Counted from the stretch's first letter, positions 10,622 through 21,261 are shown. The stretch is 64,000 bases of DNA from Massilia phosphatilytica (GCF_002968015.1 NZ_PUIP01000001.1:806001-870000); one strand, 5' to 3'. Made by a program: numbers and translations. The notes: generated by a model not told the origin, from the letters alone.

Positions 10622-12814
10622 ATGAGAGTGCGCACGCATCTGGCCCTGCTGGCCGCCGTCGTTTTCCTCCCCGTGATCCTGGGATCGGCGATCGCCATCC
10701 GGCTGCTGCTCGATGCGGAACGCCAGGCCGTGCTGCGCAGCATGCAGGAACTGGCGCGCGCCACCGTCTTGACGATGGACCAGCAACTCACGGCCGCGCA
10801 GGCCAGCGGCCAGGCGCTGGCGACGTCGCTCTATCTGTTCCGCGGCGATTTTGTGACCTTCTACAGCCAGGCGAGCAGTGCGAACGCGGGCAGCGGCCGC
10901 CATACGGTGCTGCGGCGCGCGGACGGCGCGGAAGTCTTCAACACGATCCGCCCGTACGGCGCGGCGACGGAAGACCCGTCGGCGGCCACGCGCCTGCGTG
11001 TGCGCACCGTGCTCGAAGGCGCCACGCCGGGCGTATCGGACCTGCTGGTGGGTGGGCTGTCCGGTCAATACGTCGTGTCCGTGCAGATCCCCGTGACGCT
11101 GGGCGACGGCCGCCGCATGGTGCTCGGCCAGTGGGTCTATGCGCGCGACCTGAACGGAATGCTGCCGCGCGACGTGCCGGCATCGTGGCTGATCACGGTG
11201 TTCGACCGCGAGGGGGCCACGATCGCGCGCAACCGGGGCTGGGAAGCCCACGTGGCGGGCAAGCCGCGTCCCGAGCTGATGGCGGGCCTGCGCGCGGGCA
11301 CGGGGATCGTGCGCAGCGACAGCCGCGAAGGCGTGCCGATGTACGCGGCGCTGGCGCGCTCGCCCTTGTCCGGCTGGACGGCGGCCGTCGGCGTGCCGGT
11401 GGCGGAACTGGAAGCGACGGCCGCGCACGCCGTCTCGCTCACGGCCGGGACCCTGCTGTGCGCGGTGGCGCTGGCGTGCGTGGGCGCGCTCCTGTTCGCG
11501 CGCCGCCTGCTGCGCGCCACCGAGTACCTGGGCGCCGCCACCGAAGGCATGGTCGACGGCTGGCTGCCGCCGCCGGCCGACTTGCGCATCACGGAATTGA
11601 ACGCGCTGCAGAAGGTGCTGCATGCGGTGTCCAGCCGCCTGATCCGGCTGGAAGCGGCACGCCAGCGCCACCTGGCCGAGGCGCAGGCGGCGCGCAGCCT
11701 GGCCGAAGCGCAGAACCGCGCCAAGGACGAATTCCTCGCGATGCTGGGCCACGAGCTGCGCAATCCGCTGGGCGCGATCAGTTCCGCGATCGCGCTGGTC
11801 CAGATGGGCGCCAGCGGTCAGGCGGCCGAGCGCGCGCACCAGATCATCGGGCGCCAGAGCCGCCACCTGGCCCACCTCGTCGACGAATTGCTGGACGCCA
11901 ACCGCGTGCTCAGCGGCCGCGTGGCGCTGGCGCCCGTACCGCTCGACCTGGCCGCCGCCGTGCGCGACGTCGCGCTGACCCTGCAGACGCAGGGCACGAC
12001 GGCCGAGCACACCGTCGAGCTGGACCTGGAACCGGTGTGGGTCTGCGCCGATCCGACCCGGCTGCAGCAGGTGATCGGCAACCTGGTCGAGAACGCCGCC
12101 AAGTACACGCAGGCGGGCGGCTGGATCCGCGTGACGGTGCGCCCCGCGGCCGAGCCGGGCATGGCCGAGCTGGCGGTGGCCGACAACGGCAAGGGTATCG
12201 ATGCCGACCTGCTGCCCCGTATCTGGGACGTGTTCGTGCAGGGCCAGGTGCTCAGCCGCGCGAAGGGCGGGCTCGGGATCGGCCTCGCCGTCGTCAAGTC
12301 GCTCGTCGAGCAGCAGCACGGCAGCGTGGCCGTCGCCAGCGGCGGGCCGCGGGAGGGCAGCACCTTCACCGTCCGGCTGCCGCTGGCGCGCGCGGCGCTC
12401 GCCGGCCCCGGCGCGGACGGCGGCGCCGATGCGGATGGCGCACCGCTCGTGCCGGGCCGGCGCGTGCTGCTCGTGGAAGACAACGACGACCTGCGCGACA
12501 TGACGTGCGCGCTGCTGCAGTCGCGCGGCTGCATGGTGCTGGCGGCGGCGGACGGCAAGTCCGCGCTCGCGCTGGCCGCGCACCAGCGGCCCGACGTCGC
12601 CTTCGTCGACATCGACCTGCCCGACATCTCCGGCTACGAGGTGGCACGGGCACTGGCGCGCCAGGGTGGCATCCGGCTCGTGGCCGTCACCGGCTACGGC
12701 CAGCCGGACGACGTGCGCCGGGCGCTGGCCGCCGGCTTCGACCTGCACCTGAAAAAGCCCGTGCGGCTGGACGAACTGGAGCGCGCGCTCGGCGAACCCG
12801 ACCCCGTGCGCTGA
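10622..12814 (+). CDS. Membrane hybrid histidine kinase with periplasmic sensor and receiver
   Basis: The product is 730 residues. A first membrane helix (about 7-27) and a second (about 277-297) bracket a periplasmic region that looks Cache-like (SGQALATSLYL, FNTIRPYG, WLITVFDREGATIARN). HAMP-like and coiled-coil segments follow. HisKA has His377 in MLGHELRNP; HATPase_c has VENAAKYT, DNGKGID and GGLGIGLAVV. The C-terminal receiver has phospho-acceptor Asp663 in VDIDLPDISGYE. The receiver's TGYGQPDD segment is the same as in the kinase at 3848-5239, so the two probably share ancestry. No DNA-binding response regulator lies nearby, so the output is unknown. Confidence 0.9.
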   Translation: MRVRTHLALLAAVVFLPVILGSAIAIRLLLDAERQAVLRSMQELARATVLTMDQQLTAAQASGQALATSLYLFRGDFVTFYSQASSANAGSGRHTVLRRADGAEVFNTIRPYGAATEDPSAATRLRVRTVLEGATPGVSDLLVGGLSGQYVVSVQIPVTLGDGRRMVLGQWVYARDLNGMLPRDVPASWLITVFDREGATIARNRGWEAHVAGKPRPELMAGLRAGTGIVRSDSREGVPMYAALARSPLSGWTAAVGVPVAELEATAAHAVSLTAGTLLCAVALACVGALLFARRLLRATEYLGAATEGMVDGWLPPPADLRITELNALQKVLHAVSSRLIRLEAARQRHLAEAQAARSLAEAQNRAKDEFLAMLGHELRNPLGAISSAIALVQMGASGQAAERAHQIIGRQSRHLAHLVDELLDANRVLSGRVALAPVPLDLAAAVRDVALTLQTQGTTAEHTVELDLEPVWVCADPTRLQQVIGNLVENAAKYTQAGGWIRVTVRPAAEPGMAELAVADNGKGIDADLLPRIWDVFVQGQVLSRAKGGLGIGLAVVKSLVEQQHGSVAVASGGPREGSTFTVRLPLARAALAGPGADGGADADGAPLVPGRRVLLVEDNDDLRDMTCALLQSRGCMVLAAADGKSALALAAHQRPDVAFVDIDLPDISGYEVARALARQGGIRLVAVTGYGQPDDVRRALAAGFDLHLKKPVRLDELERALGEPDPVR

Positions 12815-13070
12815 CCCATCCTGATTCGATTGCGATCGCCATGAACTGCGGGATGGCGCTTGTTATCGCTATCTTGTCCATATCGCGCATCGGGACGCGG
12901 ACCGTTCAAATACCTTGATTTGGCGGGCGCGCCACGATTTCGTTCGCTTACGGCACGGAATTCTTTAAATTTTGTTAAACATGGCGGCTACGATTGAAAA
13001 TCAATTGGCACTGATCGAAATGTCAAGTAATCTGGGGTTGCAGGGGACAGGCAACCAATAATCGACAACC

Positions 13071-16000
13071 ATGGCCGACTCGACACCTGACGCATCGATC
13101 GGAGTCCGCGACGACGCAATCGTGGAAGCCGTATTGCGTGAGCGCGCGGCGCATCTGCCCGCGCGCGACGGCGCGGCGGAGACGGACACGCTGGCGCGCC
13201 TGGCGCAGGCGCTGGCCGACACGCCGGAGCACGTCCTGCAGCCCCTGGCCGATGCCGCCCGGTCGCTGTGCGGGGCCGATGCGGTCGTCGTGGCGGTGCG
13301 CGATGGCGAGCACCATGGTGCGGACGGCGCCGGCGACGGTGGCACGGTGCGCTGGTGCGTCGTCTCCGGCGCGCTGGCCGGGCACGCGGGCGAGCGCTGG
13401 GGCCTGGACGAATGCGCGTGCGGCATTGTCATCCGTGCCGACGGCGCCGTGCTGATCGAACAGCCGGCCGACAAATTCCCCTCGTTGCGCGCCAGCGGCG
13501 TGCCGGTGGCCGAGTTCCTCGGCGTGCCGTGGCGCATCCACGGCGGCGCGGTGGGCGCGCTGGCGGCCGTGCTGGCCGATGGCGACGCGCATTTCGATGC
13601 CGAGGACCTGCGCCGGCTGCGCGCCTGCGCCGCGTTCGCCGCGGCCGCCCACCAGGCCGGCGGCGGGCGCGCGGGTGCCGATGGCGGCGAGATCGAGCGC
13701 AAGGTCGAGCGCAAGGTCGAGGAGCGCCTGCGTCCCGTCCTGGAAAGCAAGGAACACCTGGAACGCGAGGTCGAGGAGAGCCGCGCGGCCGAGCGGCTGC
13801 TGCGCGAACACAAGGCCCTCATCGACGCCACCCTCAGCATCAGCACTGTCGGCGTGCTGTATTTCGATATCGACGGCACCGTCCGCGACGTCAATCCCGC
13901 GTTCGAGCGGATGACGGGTTACACGCGCGACGAACTGCGCACGATGCCGAACTGGCGCGACATGACGCCGCCCGAGTTCTGGGACGTGTCGGCGCGCGCG
14001 CTGCGCGACCTCATCGACAAGGGGGTGACGCTGCCGTACACGAAACAGATGAAGCGCAAGGACGGCACCCGCTGGTGGGGGTTGTTCGCGCCCGCGCGCA
14101 TCTCGGGCGAGGGCGCGAACGCGCGCTGCGTGCTGTTCGTGATCGACGTCACCGAGAACAAGGAGACGGAGGCGCGCCTGGCCGAGAGCGAGGAACGCTT
14201 CCGCGCGATGGTCGAGGGCTTTGCGCAGACCGTGTGGGAGACGGATGCGCACGGCCGTGTCATCAACGGCTCGCCCAGCTGGACGACCTACACGGGCCAG
14301 GCGGAGACGGCATCGCTGGGCGTGGGGTGGATCGAGGCCGTGCATCCGGACGACCGCGCCTACGCGCTGCGCGAATGGCGCGCGGCCGTCGGCACGCGCC
14401 GGGTGCTGAACGCCGAGTTCCGCGTGCAGATGGCGTCCGGCGGCTGGCGCTGGACCAATGCGCGCGCGGCGCCGCTGTTCAACCGCGATGGCAGCGTGCG
14501 CAAGTGGGTCGGCATGCACATCGACGTCGACGAGCGCCGCCGCACGCAGGCCGCACTGGCCGAGAGCGAACGGCGCTACCGCATGCTGTTCGAGGCGATG
14601 GACGAAGGCTTCCTTCTGGCGACCGTGCGCTTCGACGAGACGGGCCGCCCCACCGGCCTCGATTACGCCGAAGCGAATCCGGCCGCCGTGCGCATGGCGA
14701 ACATTGCCTACGTGGGGCCGGGCCAGCTGCGCATGCGCCCGGAGCACGAGCCGTGCTGGCTGGACGCCTGCGCCCAGGTCGTGCGCACCGGGGTCTCCAG
14801 CCGCTCGCAATGCTTCTCCCAGCCGCTGGGCAGCTGGTATGACTTCTTCGTCTACCCGGTCGGCGGGCGCCAGGTGCCGCGCGTGGCGATCCTGTTCCAC
14901 GACATCACCGTGCGCAAGCGCGCCGAGGACGCGCTGCGCGAGAGCGAGGGACGGTTCCGCGCGCTGGCCGACGCGTCGCCCGCGCTCGTGTACCAGTTCG
15001 ACGTGGACGGCAACGTCATCTACCTGAACCAGCGCTGTGTGACGGACGAGGTTGGTACCGGGGACGGCAAGACGGGCTGGAAGACCATCGCAAGACCGAA
15101 CGACATGGACGCGTACTTGCGCGACGTGTACGAAGGGATCCGCATGCGCGGAACCTTTACCCAGCGCATCCAGAAGGTCGTGACGGATGGCAGCCCGCAC
15201 TGGTTCGAATCCCATGCGTCGCCCTGGCATTCGGGCGATGGCGAACACCGTGGCTACGTCGGGATCTCGCTCGACATCACGGGGGCCGTGCAGGCCGAGG
15301 AGGCACTAAAGGAGGCCGATCGTCGCAAGGACGAGTTCCTTGCGACGCTGGCCCACGAACTGCGCAACCCCCTGGCTCCGATCAGCAACGCGGTGCAGCT
15401 GATGCGCCGTCCGGACGGCCGGCGCCAGTCCGACCGGGTCGTCGAGATGGTGGGGCGCCAGGTGAAGCAGATGGCGCGCCTCGTCGACGACCTGCTGGAA
15501 GTGTCGCGCATCACGCGCGGCAAGATCGACCTGAAGCTGGAGCGGGTGCCGTTCGCGGAAATCGTCCACAGCGCCATCGAGACGAGCCAGCCGATGATCG
15601 AGCGGGCCGGCCACCAGCTCGCCGTCGCGCTGCCGGAACAGCCGCTCGTCCTCGAGGCCGACCGGGTGCGCCTGACGCAGGTGTTTGCGAACCTGCTCAA
15701 CAACGCCGCCAAGTACACGGACACGGGCGGGCGCATCTGGTTCGACGCGCGGCGCGAGGACGGCCATGTCGTCGCCACCGTGCGCGACACGGGCATCGGC
15801 ATTCCGGCTGATGCGCTGCCGTGCGTGTTCGACATGTTCGCCCAGGCGCACCGGTCCGCCGGGAAAGGGCAGGGCGGCCTCGGTATCGGCCTGACAATGG
15901 TGCGCAGCCTCGTCGAGATGCACCACGGCACCGTCGAGGCGCGCAGCGCGGGACCGGACCAGGGCAGCGAATTCATCGTACGACTCCCGCTCGCACCCGA

Positions 16001-16412
16001 GACGGAAGGCGGCGACGAGCTGCCGCAGCTGGGCCAGGCCCAGCCGTCTGCGCCATTCCACGGCCAGCGCATCCTCGTCGTGGACGATAACCGCGATGCG
16101 GCCGACACGCTCGGCTTATTGCTGGAAGCGGACGGCGCGGAGGTCCGCGTCGTGTACGACGGCCGCGCCGCGCTGGCGATGGCCGAGTCGTTCGAGCCGA
16201 CCAGTGTCCTGCTCGACCTCGGCATGCCGGGCATGGACGGTTACGAAGTCGCGCGCCGCCTGCGCCAGGACGAGCGCTTCACCAACGTGCGGATCGCGGC
16301 GCTGACGGGCTGGGGGCAGGATGCCGACCGGCGCCAGACGCGCAACCGTGGTTTTTCGCACCATCTCACCAAACCTGTCAGCATCGAGGAGTTGCACAAT
16401 ATTCTTGCGTGA
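13071..16412 (+). CDS. Multi-PAS hybrid histidine kinase
   Basis: The 1113-residue product lacks membrane helices. A GAF-like domain (about 45-195) and a charged coiled coil (about 205-255) are followed by four PAS-type modules (about 255-365, 375-490, 500-615 and 625-740). HisKA carries His762 in TLAHELRNP, HATPase_c has LLNNAAKYT, DTGIGIP and GGLGIGLTMV, and the receiver has Asp1049 in LLDLGMPGMDGYE. The several PAS domains suggest redox, light or small-molecule sensing in the cytosol, but no heme or flavin motif is certain. The 256-bp spacer before it contains no gene that I recognise. Confidence 0.9.
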   Translation: MADSTPDASIGVRDDAIVEAVLRERAAHLPARDGAAETDTLARLAQALADTPEHVLQPLADAARSLCGADAVVVAVRDGEHHGADGAGDGGTVRWCVVSGALAGHAGERWGLDECACGIVIRADGAVLIEQPADKFPSLRASGVPVAEFLGVPWRIHGGAVGALAAVLADGDAHFDAEDLRRLRACAAFAAAAHQAGGGRAGADGGEIERKVERKVEERLRPVLESKEHLEREVEESRAAERLLREHKALIDATLSISTVGVLYFDIDGTVRDVNPAFERMTGYTRDELRTMPNWRDMTPPEFWDVSARALRDLIDKGVTLPYTKQMKRKDGTRWWGLFAPARISGEGANARCVLFVIDVTENKETEARLAESEERFRAMVEGFAQTVWETDAHGRVINGSPSWTTYTGQAETASLGVGWIEAVHPDDRAYALREWRAAVGTRRVLNAEFRVQMASGGWRWTNARAAPLFNRDGSVRKWVGMHIDVDERRRTQAALAESERRYRMLFEAMDEGFLLATVRFDETGRPTGLDYAEANPAAVRMANIAYVGPGQLRMRPEHEPCWLDACAQVVRTGVSSRSQCFSQPLGSWYDFFVYPVGGRQVPRVAILFHDITVRKRAEDALRESEGRFRALADASPALVYQFDVDGNVIYLNQRCVTDEVGTGDGKTGWKTIARPNDMDAYLRDVYEGIRMRGTFTQRIQKVVTDGSPHWFESHASPWHSGDGEHRGYVGISLDITGAVQAEEALKEADRRKDEFLATLAHELRNPLAPISNAVQLMRRPDGRRQSDRVVEMVGRQVKQMARLVDDLLEVSRITRGKIDLKLERVPFAEIVHSAIETSQPMIERAGHQLAVALPEQPLVLEADRVRLTQVFANLLNNAAKYTDTGGRIWFDARREDGHVVATVRDTGIGIPADALPCVFDMFAQAHRSAGKGQGGLGIGLTMVRSLVEMHHGTVEARSAGPDQGSEFIVRLPLAPETEGGDELPQLGQAQPSAPFHGQRILVVDDNRDAADTLGLLLEADGAEVRVVYDGRAALAMAESFEPTSVLLDLGMPGMDGYEVARRLRQDERFTNVRIAALTGWGQDADRRQTRNRGFSHHLTKPVSIEELHNILA

Positions 16413-16562
16413 AACTGATCATACGTGGTTGCTGAAACATAAAGTTACAAATTTGTGACATATGCGGACTGCATTTTGTTCCGCTATGTGCGTTAGCGAA
16501 CGTCAACACCCTTGTTGCCTGTTTAGACTGAAATCAACGTCAACCGATGTTGGGAGGCAGCG

Positions 16563-16883
16563 ATGGCGTGGATTTCACAATTTGTCAGATATCTGGGCGT
16601 CTTCAACGACCCCCAGTTACACCCCGAAACGATTTCGGACCTCCCACCGTTCGCGCTGCGCCAGACATTGGAATCGCTGCTGCGGACCGGCTGGTTGAAG
16701 ACGTTCGAATACGACGCCGAGGATGCGTGGGTCGATTACGCCCGCGTGGACCTGCGCAGGGGCCGATCGAAACTGCGGCTGGAGTGGGACCAGGACAGTG
16801 GTGGTACTGTCGAGGCGCCGCGGGCCGTGCTGGATGAGTTGCGCGTGCTCGATCCGTGGATGCAGATGCGGCACGCGCACTGA
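16563..16883 (+). CDS. Small hypothetical protein
   Basis: This 106-residue protein starts MAWISQFVRYLGVFNDPQL and has a strong GGGAGG-like ribosome site just upstream (GGGAGG at about 16553). It is rich in Trp, Asp and Arg, has no signal peptide, and is followed on the other strand by a pseudouridine synthase gene ending 4 bp away. I do not recognise a family. The good ribosome site and ordinary codon use support expression. Confidence 0.65.
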   Translation: MAWISQFVRYLGVFNDPQLHPETISDLPPFALRQTLESLLRTGWLKTFEYDAEDAWVDYARVDLRRGRSKLRLEWDQDSGGTVEAPRAVLDELRVLDPWMQMRHAH

Positions 16884-16886
16884 GGG

Positions 16887-17633
16887 TCAGAAGCGCTCGT
16901 CGGCGCCCAGGTAACGCCACTGCCCCGGCGGCAGCTCGCCGAGCTTCACGCGCCCGATCCGCACACGCTTGAGGCCGATGACCTTGAGGCCGACCATGTC
17001 GCACATGCGGCGGATCTGGCGCTTGCGGCCTTCTTTCAGCGTGAAACTGAGCTGGTCGTCGTTTTGCCAGCGCACTTTCGCCGGCAGCAGCGGTTTGCCG
17101 TCCATCCACAGGCCGTGGTTCAGCTTCTTGAGGTCGGCATCCGGCAGGCGCCCCGGCTTCGTGTATTGCACGCGCACGAGGTATTCCTTTTCGATCGCCG
17201 TGTCTTCGCCGATCAATTGCTTGGCGATGCGGCCGTCCTGCGTCAGCACGAGCAGGCCGACGGAATCGATGTCCAGGCGCCCGGCCGGCACGAGGGATTT
17301 CAGTTGCGTCGGGTGGAATTGCTCGGGCGATGGATCGGCCGTCCAGCGGTTCTCCGGCTTCACGAGCACGACGGCCGGCTTGTAGCCATCCTCTGCCTGT
17401 CCGCTGACATAGCCGACCGGCTTGTTCAGCAGCACCGTCACGCGCTTCGCCTGCTGGGCGGCCGCCTGGCGCTCGACGGTGATCTTTTGGTGCGGCAAGA
17501 CTTTGCTGCCCAGCTCGGAGACCACCTGGCCGTCGACTCTGACCCATCCTTTCGCGATCCACTCGTCGGCCTCGCGGCGGGAAGAGAGGCCCAGTTCGGA
17601 CATGCGTTTGGACAGGCGTACGGGTTCAGTCAT
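16887..17633 (-). CDS. RsuA/RluB/RluF-type rRNA pseudouridine synthase
   Basis: The 248-residue protein has an N-terminal S4 RNA-binding domain ([18 protein letters not shown], about residues 5-60) and a catalytic domain whose nucleophile is Asp121 in [16 protein letters not shown]. The IEKEYLVRV motif and [12 protein letters not shown] complete the family pattern. It converts a specific uridine in rRNA to pseudouridine; the EKEYLV segment and overall layout look closest to RluF, but the exact target is not certain. A GTG 18 bp upstream could also start translation; the ATG at 17633 was preferred. Confidence 0.88.
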   Translation of the reverse strand: MTEPVRLSKRMSELGLSSRREADEWIAKGWVRVDGQVVSELGSKVLPHQKITVERQAAAQQAKRVTVLLNKPVGYVSGQAEDGYKPAVVLVKPENRWTADPSPEQFHPTQLKSLVPAGRLDIDSVGLLVLTQDGRIAKQLIGEDTAIEKEYLVRVQYTKPGRLPDADLKKLNHGLWMDGKPLLPAKVRWQNDDQLSFTLKEGRKRQIRRMCDMVGLKVIGLKRVRIGRVKLGELPPGQWRYLGADERF

Positions 17634-17663
17634 GGTTACTTCTACATCCACAAAACAAAAAAA

Positions 17664-20255
17664 TCAGATCTTGACGGCGTCGAGCAGCTCGGTTTCCAGC
17701 TGGACCTGCACCCGCTGGTTGTTCAGCGCCTGCCCATCGATGAGGAACACGTCCTCGACGCGTTCGCCGAGGGTCATGATCTTGGCGGTGTGCAGGTTGA
17801 TGCGGTAGCGCGCAAGCACGCTCGCGATCGAGTACAGCAAGCCGTTGCGGTCGTTCGCGCCGATCGCCAGGACCCAGAACTGGCCGCGCTCGTCCGGGCG
17901 CATGTCCACGGTCGGCGTGATGGGGAAGTTGCGCGACATGCGCGACAGCCGGCCCCGCAGCGGCGGCGACAGGGGTTCCTGGTGCACGAGCACTTCGCAC
18001 AGCTCGTGCTCGATCAGGTTGATGATGTCGCGGTAGCTGTTGGCGAAATGCTCGTCCGTGATGAGGAAGGTGTCGAGTGCATAGCCATCCTTCGTCGTGT
18101 GGATCTTGGCATCCAGGATGGAGAAATTCTTGCGGTCGAAATAGCTGCAGATGCGCGCGAACAGGTCGGGCTGGTCCTTCACGTACACCGTCACCTGCAG
18201 GCCTTCGCCGATCGGCGCCAGGCGCGACTTGACGACGGGCTTGTCGCGGCCGAGCTTGTCGTACAGGCAGCGGGTCTGCCAGGCGATGTCGGAGGCGTCG
18301 TGGCGCAGGAAATACGCCATGTCGAGCTGCTTCCACAGCGCTTCGTGCGCGTCGGACGCGAGGCCGAACAGGCGCAGGGTCGCCAGCGCTTCCTGCTGGC
18401 GCGCGCGCAGTTCGCGGTCGGCCGATGGCGGTTCGCCGCCCAGCACGCGCAGGGTCATCTTGTACAGGTCTTCCAGCAGCTTCGCCTTCCACGCGTTCCA
18501 CACCTTCGGGCTCGTGCCCCGGATGTCGGCCACCGTCAGCAGGTACAGCGCGGTCAGGTGGCGCTCGTCGCGCACGAGGCGGGCGAAGGCCTGGATCACG
18601 TCCGGGTCGGACAGGTCCTGCTTTTGCGCGACCACCGACATCGTCAGGTGATGCTCGACGAGGAACACGACCAGTTCCGCGTCCTCCTCGGACAGCGCGT
18701 GGTCGCGGCAGAATTCCAGTGCGTCCACCTTGCCCAGTTCCGAGTGGTCGCCGCCGCGGCCCTTGGCGATGTCGTGGAAGAGGGCGGCCACGTACAGCAG
18801 CCAGCGGTCGCGGAAATTGGCGATCAGCTGGCTGCAGAACGGATATTCGTGCGCGTGTTCCGTCATCGTGAAGCGGCGCATGTTGCGCACGACCATCATG
18901 ATGTGCTGGTCGACCGTGTACACGTGGAACAGGTCATGCTGCATCTGGCCGATGATGCGGCGGAAGTTCGGCAGGTAGCGGCCGAGGATGCCCATGTCGT
19001 TCATGCGGCGCAGCGCGTGCACGAGGCCCACGGGCGCCTGCAGCACGCGCAGGAACAGCGCGCGGTGCTGCGGATTGGCGCGGAAGGCATCGTCGATGAG
19101 CGTGCGCGCATGCCACAGGGCGCGCATCGTGCGCGCGGTCATGCCCTTGATGTCGGGACGCTCCGTCATCAGCACGAAGATTTCCAGCACGGCGGCCGGC
19201 GTCGCTTCGAACGTGTCGTCCGCGGCGATGTCGATGAAGCCGCCCACTTCGTTGAAGCGCGGGTTGATCGGCACCGGCTGCGACGGCGTGGGGAACAGAT
19301 GCGCTTCGATGTTCTGCAGCAGGATCGTGTTCAGCTGGGTCACGGTCTTCGCGGCCCAGTAGTAGCGCTGCATGAGGTATTCGCTGGCGCGGCGCGCGTC
19401 GAGTCCTGCGCCCGTGGATGTGAGGCCGAAGGTTTCCGCGATCGCTGTCTGCACGTCGAACACGAGGCGGTCCTCGCGCCGGTTCGTCTGCAGGTGCAGG
19501 CGGATGCGGATGTCCTTGAAGGCGCGCTCCTTTTCCATCAGCTGGCGCGCTTCCTCGCGCGTGATCAGGCCGCGGATCGCGAGCTGGCTCCAGGAATTCG
19601 CGAGGCCGGCCGCCTTGGCGACCCACAGGATCACCTGCAGGTCGCGCAGCGCGCCCGGGCTTTCCTTGACGTTCGGCTCCAGCGAGAACGGCGTGAATTC
19701 GTACTTGGCGTGGCGCAGGCGCATTTCGGCCGTCTTGGCCTGGAAGAAGGCCTGCGCGTCCATCGCGTCATCGTAGCGGCGCAGCAATTCGTTGAAGACG
19801 GCTTCGTTGCCGGTCACGAGGCGGGCTTCCAGCAGGCTCGTCTGCACGGTGATGTCGGCCGCCGACTCCGTCATGCATTCGTCCACCGTGCGGATGCTGT
19901 GGCCGATTTCCAGGCCCAGGTCCCACAACAGCTGCACGAAGGTTTCCAGCTTCGCCTGCGCGATCGCGTCGGGCGGGTTGCCCAGCAGGATCAGGAGGTC
20001 GACGTCGGAATTCGGGAACAGCTCGCCGCGGCCATAGCCGCCCACGCCCACGAGCGCGGCGTCCGCCGGCAGGCCGGCCGCGTGCCACGCATCCGCCAGC
20101 ACGCCGTCGACGCTGTGGCGCAACCCGCGCAACAGTTTTTCCGGCTTGCCGGACTCGCGGAACTCGGCGATGACGAGCTGGCGCTCGGCTTTCAGGCGCT
20201 GTTTCAGCTGCAGCGGTTGCAGGGGTTGCTGCGGGGCGACGGTGGCGGTGGACAT
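17664..20255 (-). CDS. glnD: Bifunctional PII uridylyltransferase/uridylyl-removing enzyme
   Basis: The 863-residue product matches GlnD in length and domain order. The nucleotidyltransferase motif GGYGRGELFPNSDVD has metal-binding Asp84 and Asp86. An HD domain (VAALFHDIAKGRGGDHSELG) removes UMP. Two ACT domains at the C-terminus (TVYVKDQPDLFARICSYF and LAIGANDRNGLLYSIASV) sense glutamine. It uridylylates PII proteins under nitrogen limitation and so sets glutamine synthetase activity and Ntr signalling. It follows map on the same strand with a 19-bp gap, an arrangement common in Burkholderiales. Confidence 0.97.
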   Translation of the reverse strand: MSTATVAPQQPLQPLQLKQRLKAERQLVIAEFRESGKPEKLLRGLRHSVDGVLADAWHAAGLPADAALVGVGGYGRGELFPNSDVDLLILLGNPPDAIAQAKLETFVQLLWDLGLEIGHSIRTVDECMTESAADITVQTSLLEARLVTGNEAVFNELLRRYDDAMDAQAFFQAKTAEMRLRHAKYEFTPFSLEPNVKESPGALRDLQVILWVAKAAGLANSWSQLAIRGLITREEARQLMEKERAFKDIRIRLHLQTNRREDRLVFDVQTAIAETFGLTSTGAGLDARRASEYLMQRYYWAAKTVTQLNTILLQNIEAHLFPTPSQPVPINPRFNEVGGFIDIAADDTFEATPAAVLEIFVLMTERPDIKGMTARTMRALWHARTLIDDAFRANPQHRALFLRVLQAPVGLVHALRRMNDMGILGRYLPNFRRIIGQMQHDLFHVYTVDQHIMMVVRNMRRFTMTEHAHEYPFCSQLIANFRDRWLLYVAALFHDIAKGRGGDHSELGKVDALEFCRDHALSEEDAELVVFLVEHHLTMSVVAQKQDLSDPDVIQAFARLVRDERHLTALYLLTVADIRGTSPKVWNAWKAKLLEDLYKMTLRVLGGEPPSADRELRARQQEALATLRLFGLASDAHEALWKQLDMAYFLRHDASDIAWQTRCLYDKLGRDKPVVKSRLAPIGEGLQVTVYVKDQPDLFARICSYFDRKNFSILDAKIHTTKDGYALDTFLITDEHFANSYRDIINLIEHELCEVLVHQEPLSPPLRGRLSRMSRNFPITPTVDMRPDERGQFWVLAIGANDRNGLLYSIASVLARYRINLHTAKIMTLGERVEDVFLIDGQALNNQRVQVQLETELLDAVKI

Positions 20256-20274
20256 GGGCTGAACTAATCGGGAA

Positions 20275-21099
20275 TCAAGCGGCGACGGACTCTTTCGGCT
20301 GGACGATGGCGGGCGGCGGCGGGGTGCCGGCCGACGTCGTCAGGACTTCATAGCCGGTCTCCGTCACGAGGATCATGTGTTCCCACTGGGCCGACAGGCT
20401 GCGGTCCTTCGTCTTGATGGTCCAGCCGTCCGGCATTTCGCGGATCTCGCGGCGGCCCGCGTTGATCATCGGCTCGATCGTGAAGATCATGCCGGCTTTC
20501 AACTCTTCGCCCGTGCCCGGACGGCCATAATGCAGCACTTGCGGTTCTTCGTGGAACACCTTGCCGATGCCGTGGCCGCAGAACTCGCGCACGACGGAGT
20601 AGCCGGCGTTTTCCGCATGCTGCTGGATCACGTGGCCGATGTCGCCCAGGTGCGCGCCCGGTTTCACCTTGCTGATGCCCAGCCACATGCATTCATAGGT
20701 GATCTCCGTCAGGCGGCGCGCCAGCTTCGACGGTTCGCCGATGAAGAACATGCGGCTGTTGTCGCCGTGATAACCATCCTTCGTGATGACGGTGACGTCG
20801 ATGTTGACGACATCGCCGTTCTTCAGGACCTTGTCGCCCGGAATGCCGTGGCAGATCACGTCGTTGACGGAGGTGCAGACGGCTTTCGGGAATGGCGGGT
20901 AGCCTGGCGGCGCATAGTTCAGCGGGGCGGGGACGGTGCCTTGAACATTGACCATGTATTCATGGCACAGGCGATCCAGTTCGCCAGTGGTCACGCCGGG
21001 TTTGACGAAGGGCGTGATGTAGTCGAGCACCTCGGCGCCGAGGCGGCCGGCGATGCGCATGCCCTCGATGTCTTCCGGGGTCTTGATGGAAATTGCCAT
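20275..21099 (-). CDS. map: Type I methionine aminopeptidase
   Basis: The 274-residue product starts MAISIKTPEDIEGMRIAGRL and removes the initiator Met from nascent proteins. The five metal ligands of the pita-bread fold are visible in NIDVTVI, YHGDNSRMF, CGHGIG, FTIEPMI and QWEHMILV. The ATG at 21099 was preferred to a start at 21135 because it begins exactly where other Map proteins do. It diverges from rpsB; the gap between them carries the rpsB promoter. Confidence 0.97.
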   Translation of the reverse strand: MAISIKTPEDIEGMRIAGRLGAEVLDYITPFVKPGVTTGELDRLCHEYMVNVQGTVPAPLNYAPPGYPPFPKAVCTSVNDVICHGIPGDKVLKNGDVVNIDVTVITKDGYHGDNSRMFFIGEPSKLARRLTEITYECMWLGISKVKPGAHLGDIGHVIQQHAENAGYSVVREFCGHGIGKVFHEEPQVLHYGRPGTGEELKAGMIFTIEPMINAGRREIREMPDGWTIKTKDRSLSAQWEHMILVTETGYEVLTTSAGTPPPPAIVQPKESVAA

Positions 21100-21205
21100 A
21101 TTGATCCGTTCTGCAATAAGTTCTGTGCCGGTCATTATATGTGATTCATCTCGCGGCCGGGCCGTCGGCCGCCGACCGCCGCGGAAGGGTCATGCGTGCA
21201 CAAGC

Positions 21206-21234
21206 TTGAAATTCGTGTCAAATCCCGCTAGAAT
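21206..21234 (+). promoter_or_regulatory. Sigma70 promoter of the rpsB operon
   Basis: TTGAAA at 21206-21211 and TAGAAT at 21229-21234 are separated by exactly 17 bp. Transcription would start near 21242, leaving a leader of about 125 nt before rpsB. Confidence 0.8.
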
Positions 21235-21261
21235 CTCGGGTTGCTCGTGTTCGTATCGGGC

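Noticed and set aside
17064-20267. A 1067-codon open frame opposite glnD and the pseudouridine synthase
   Set aside because: It is antisense to two well-conserved genes, with low-complexity composition and no ribosome site.
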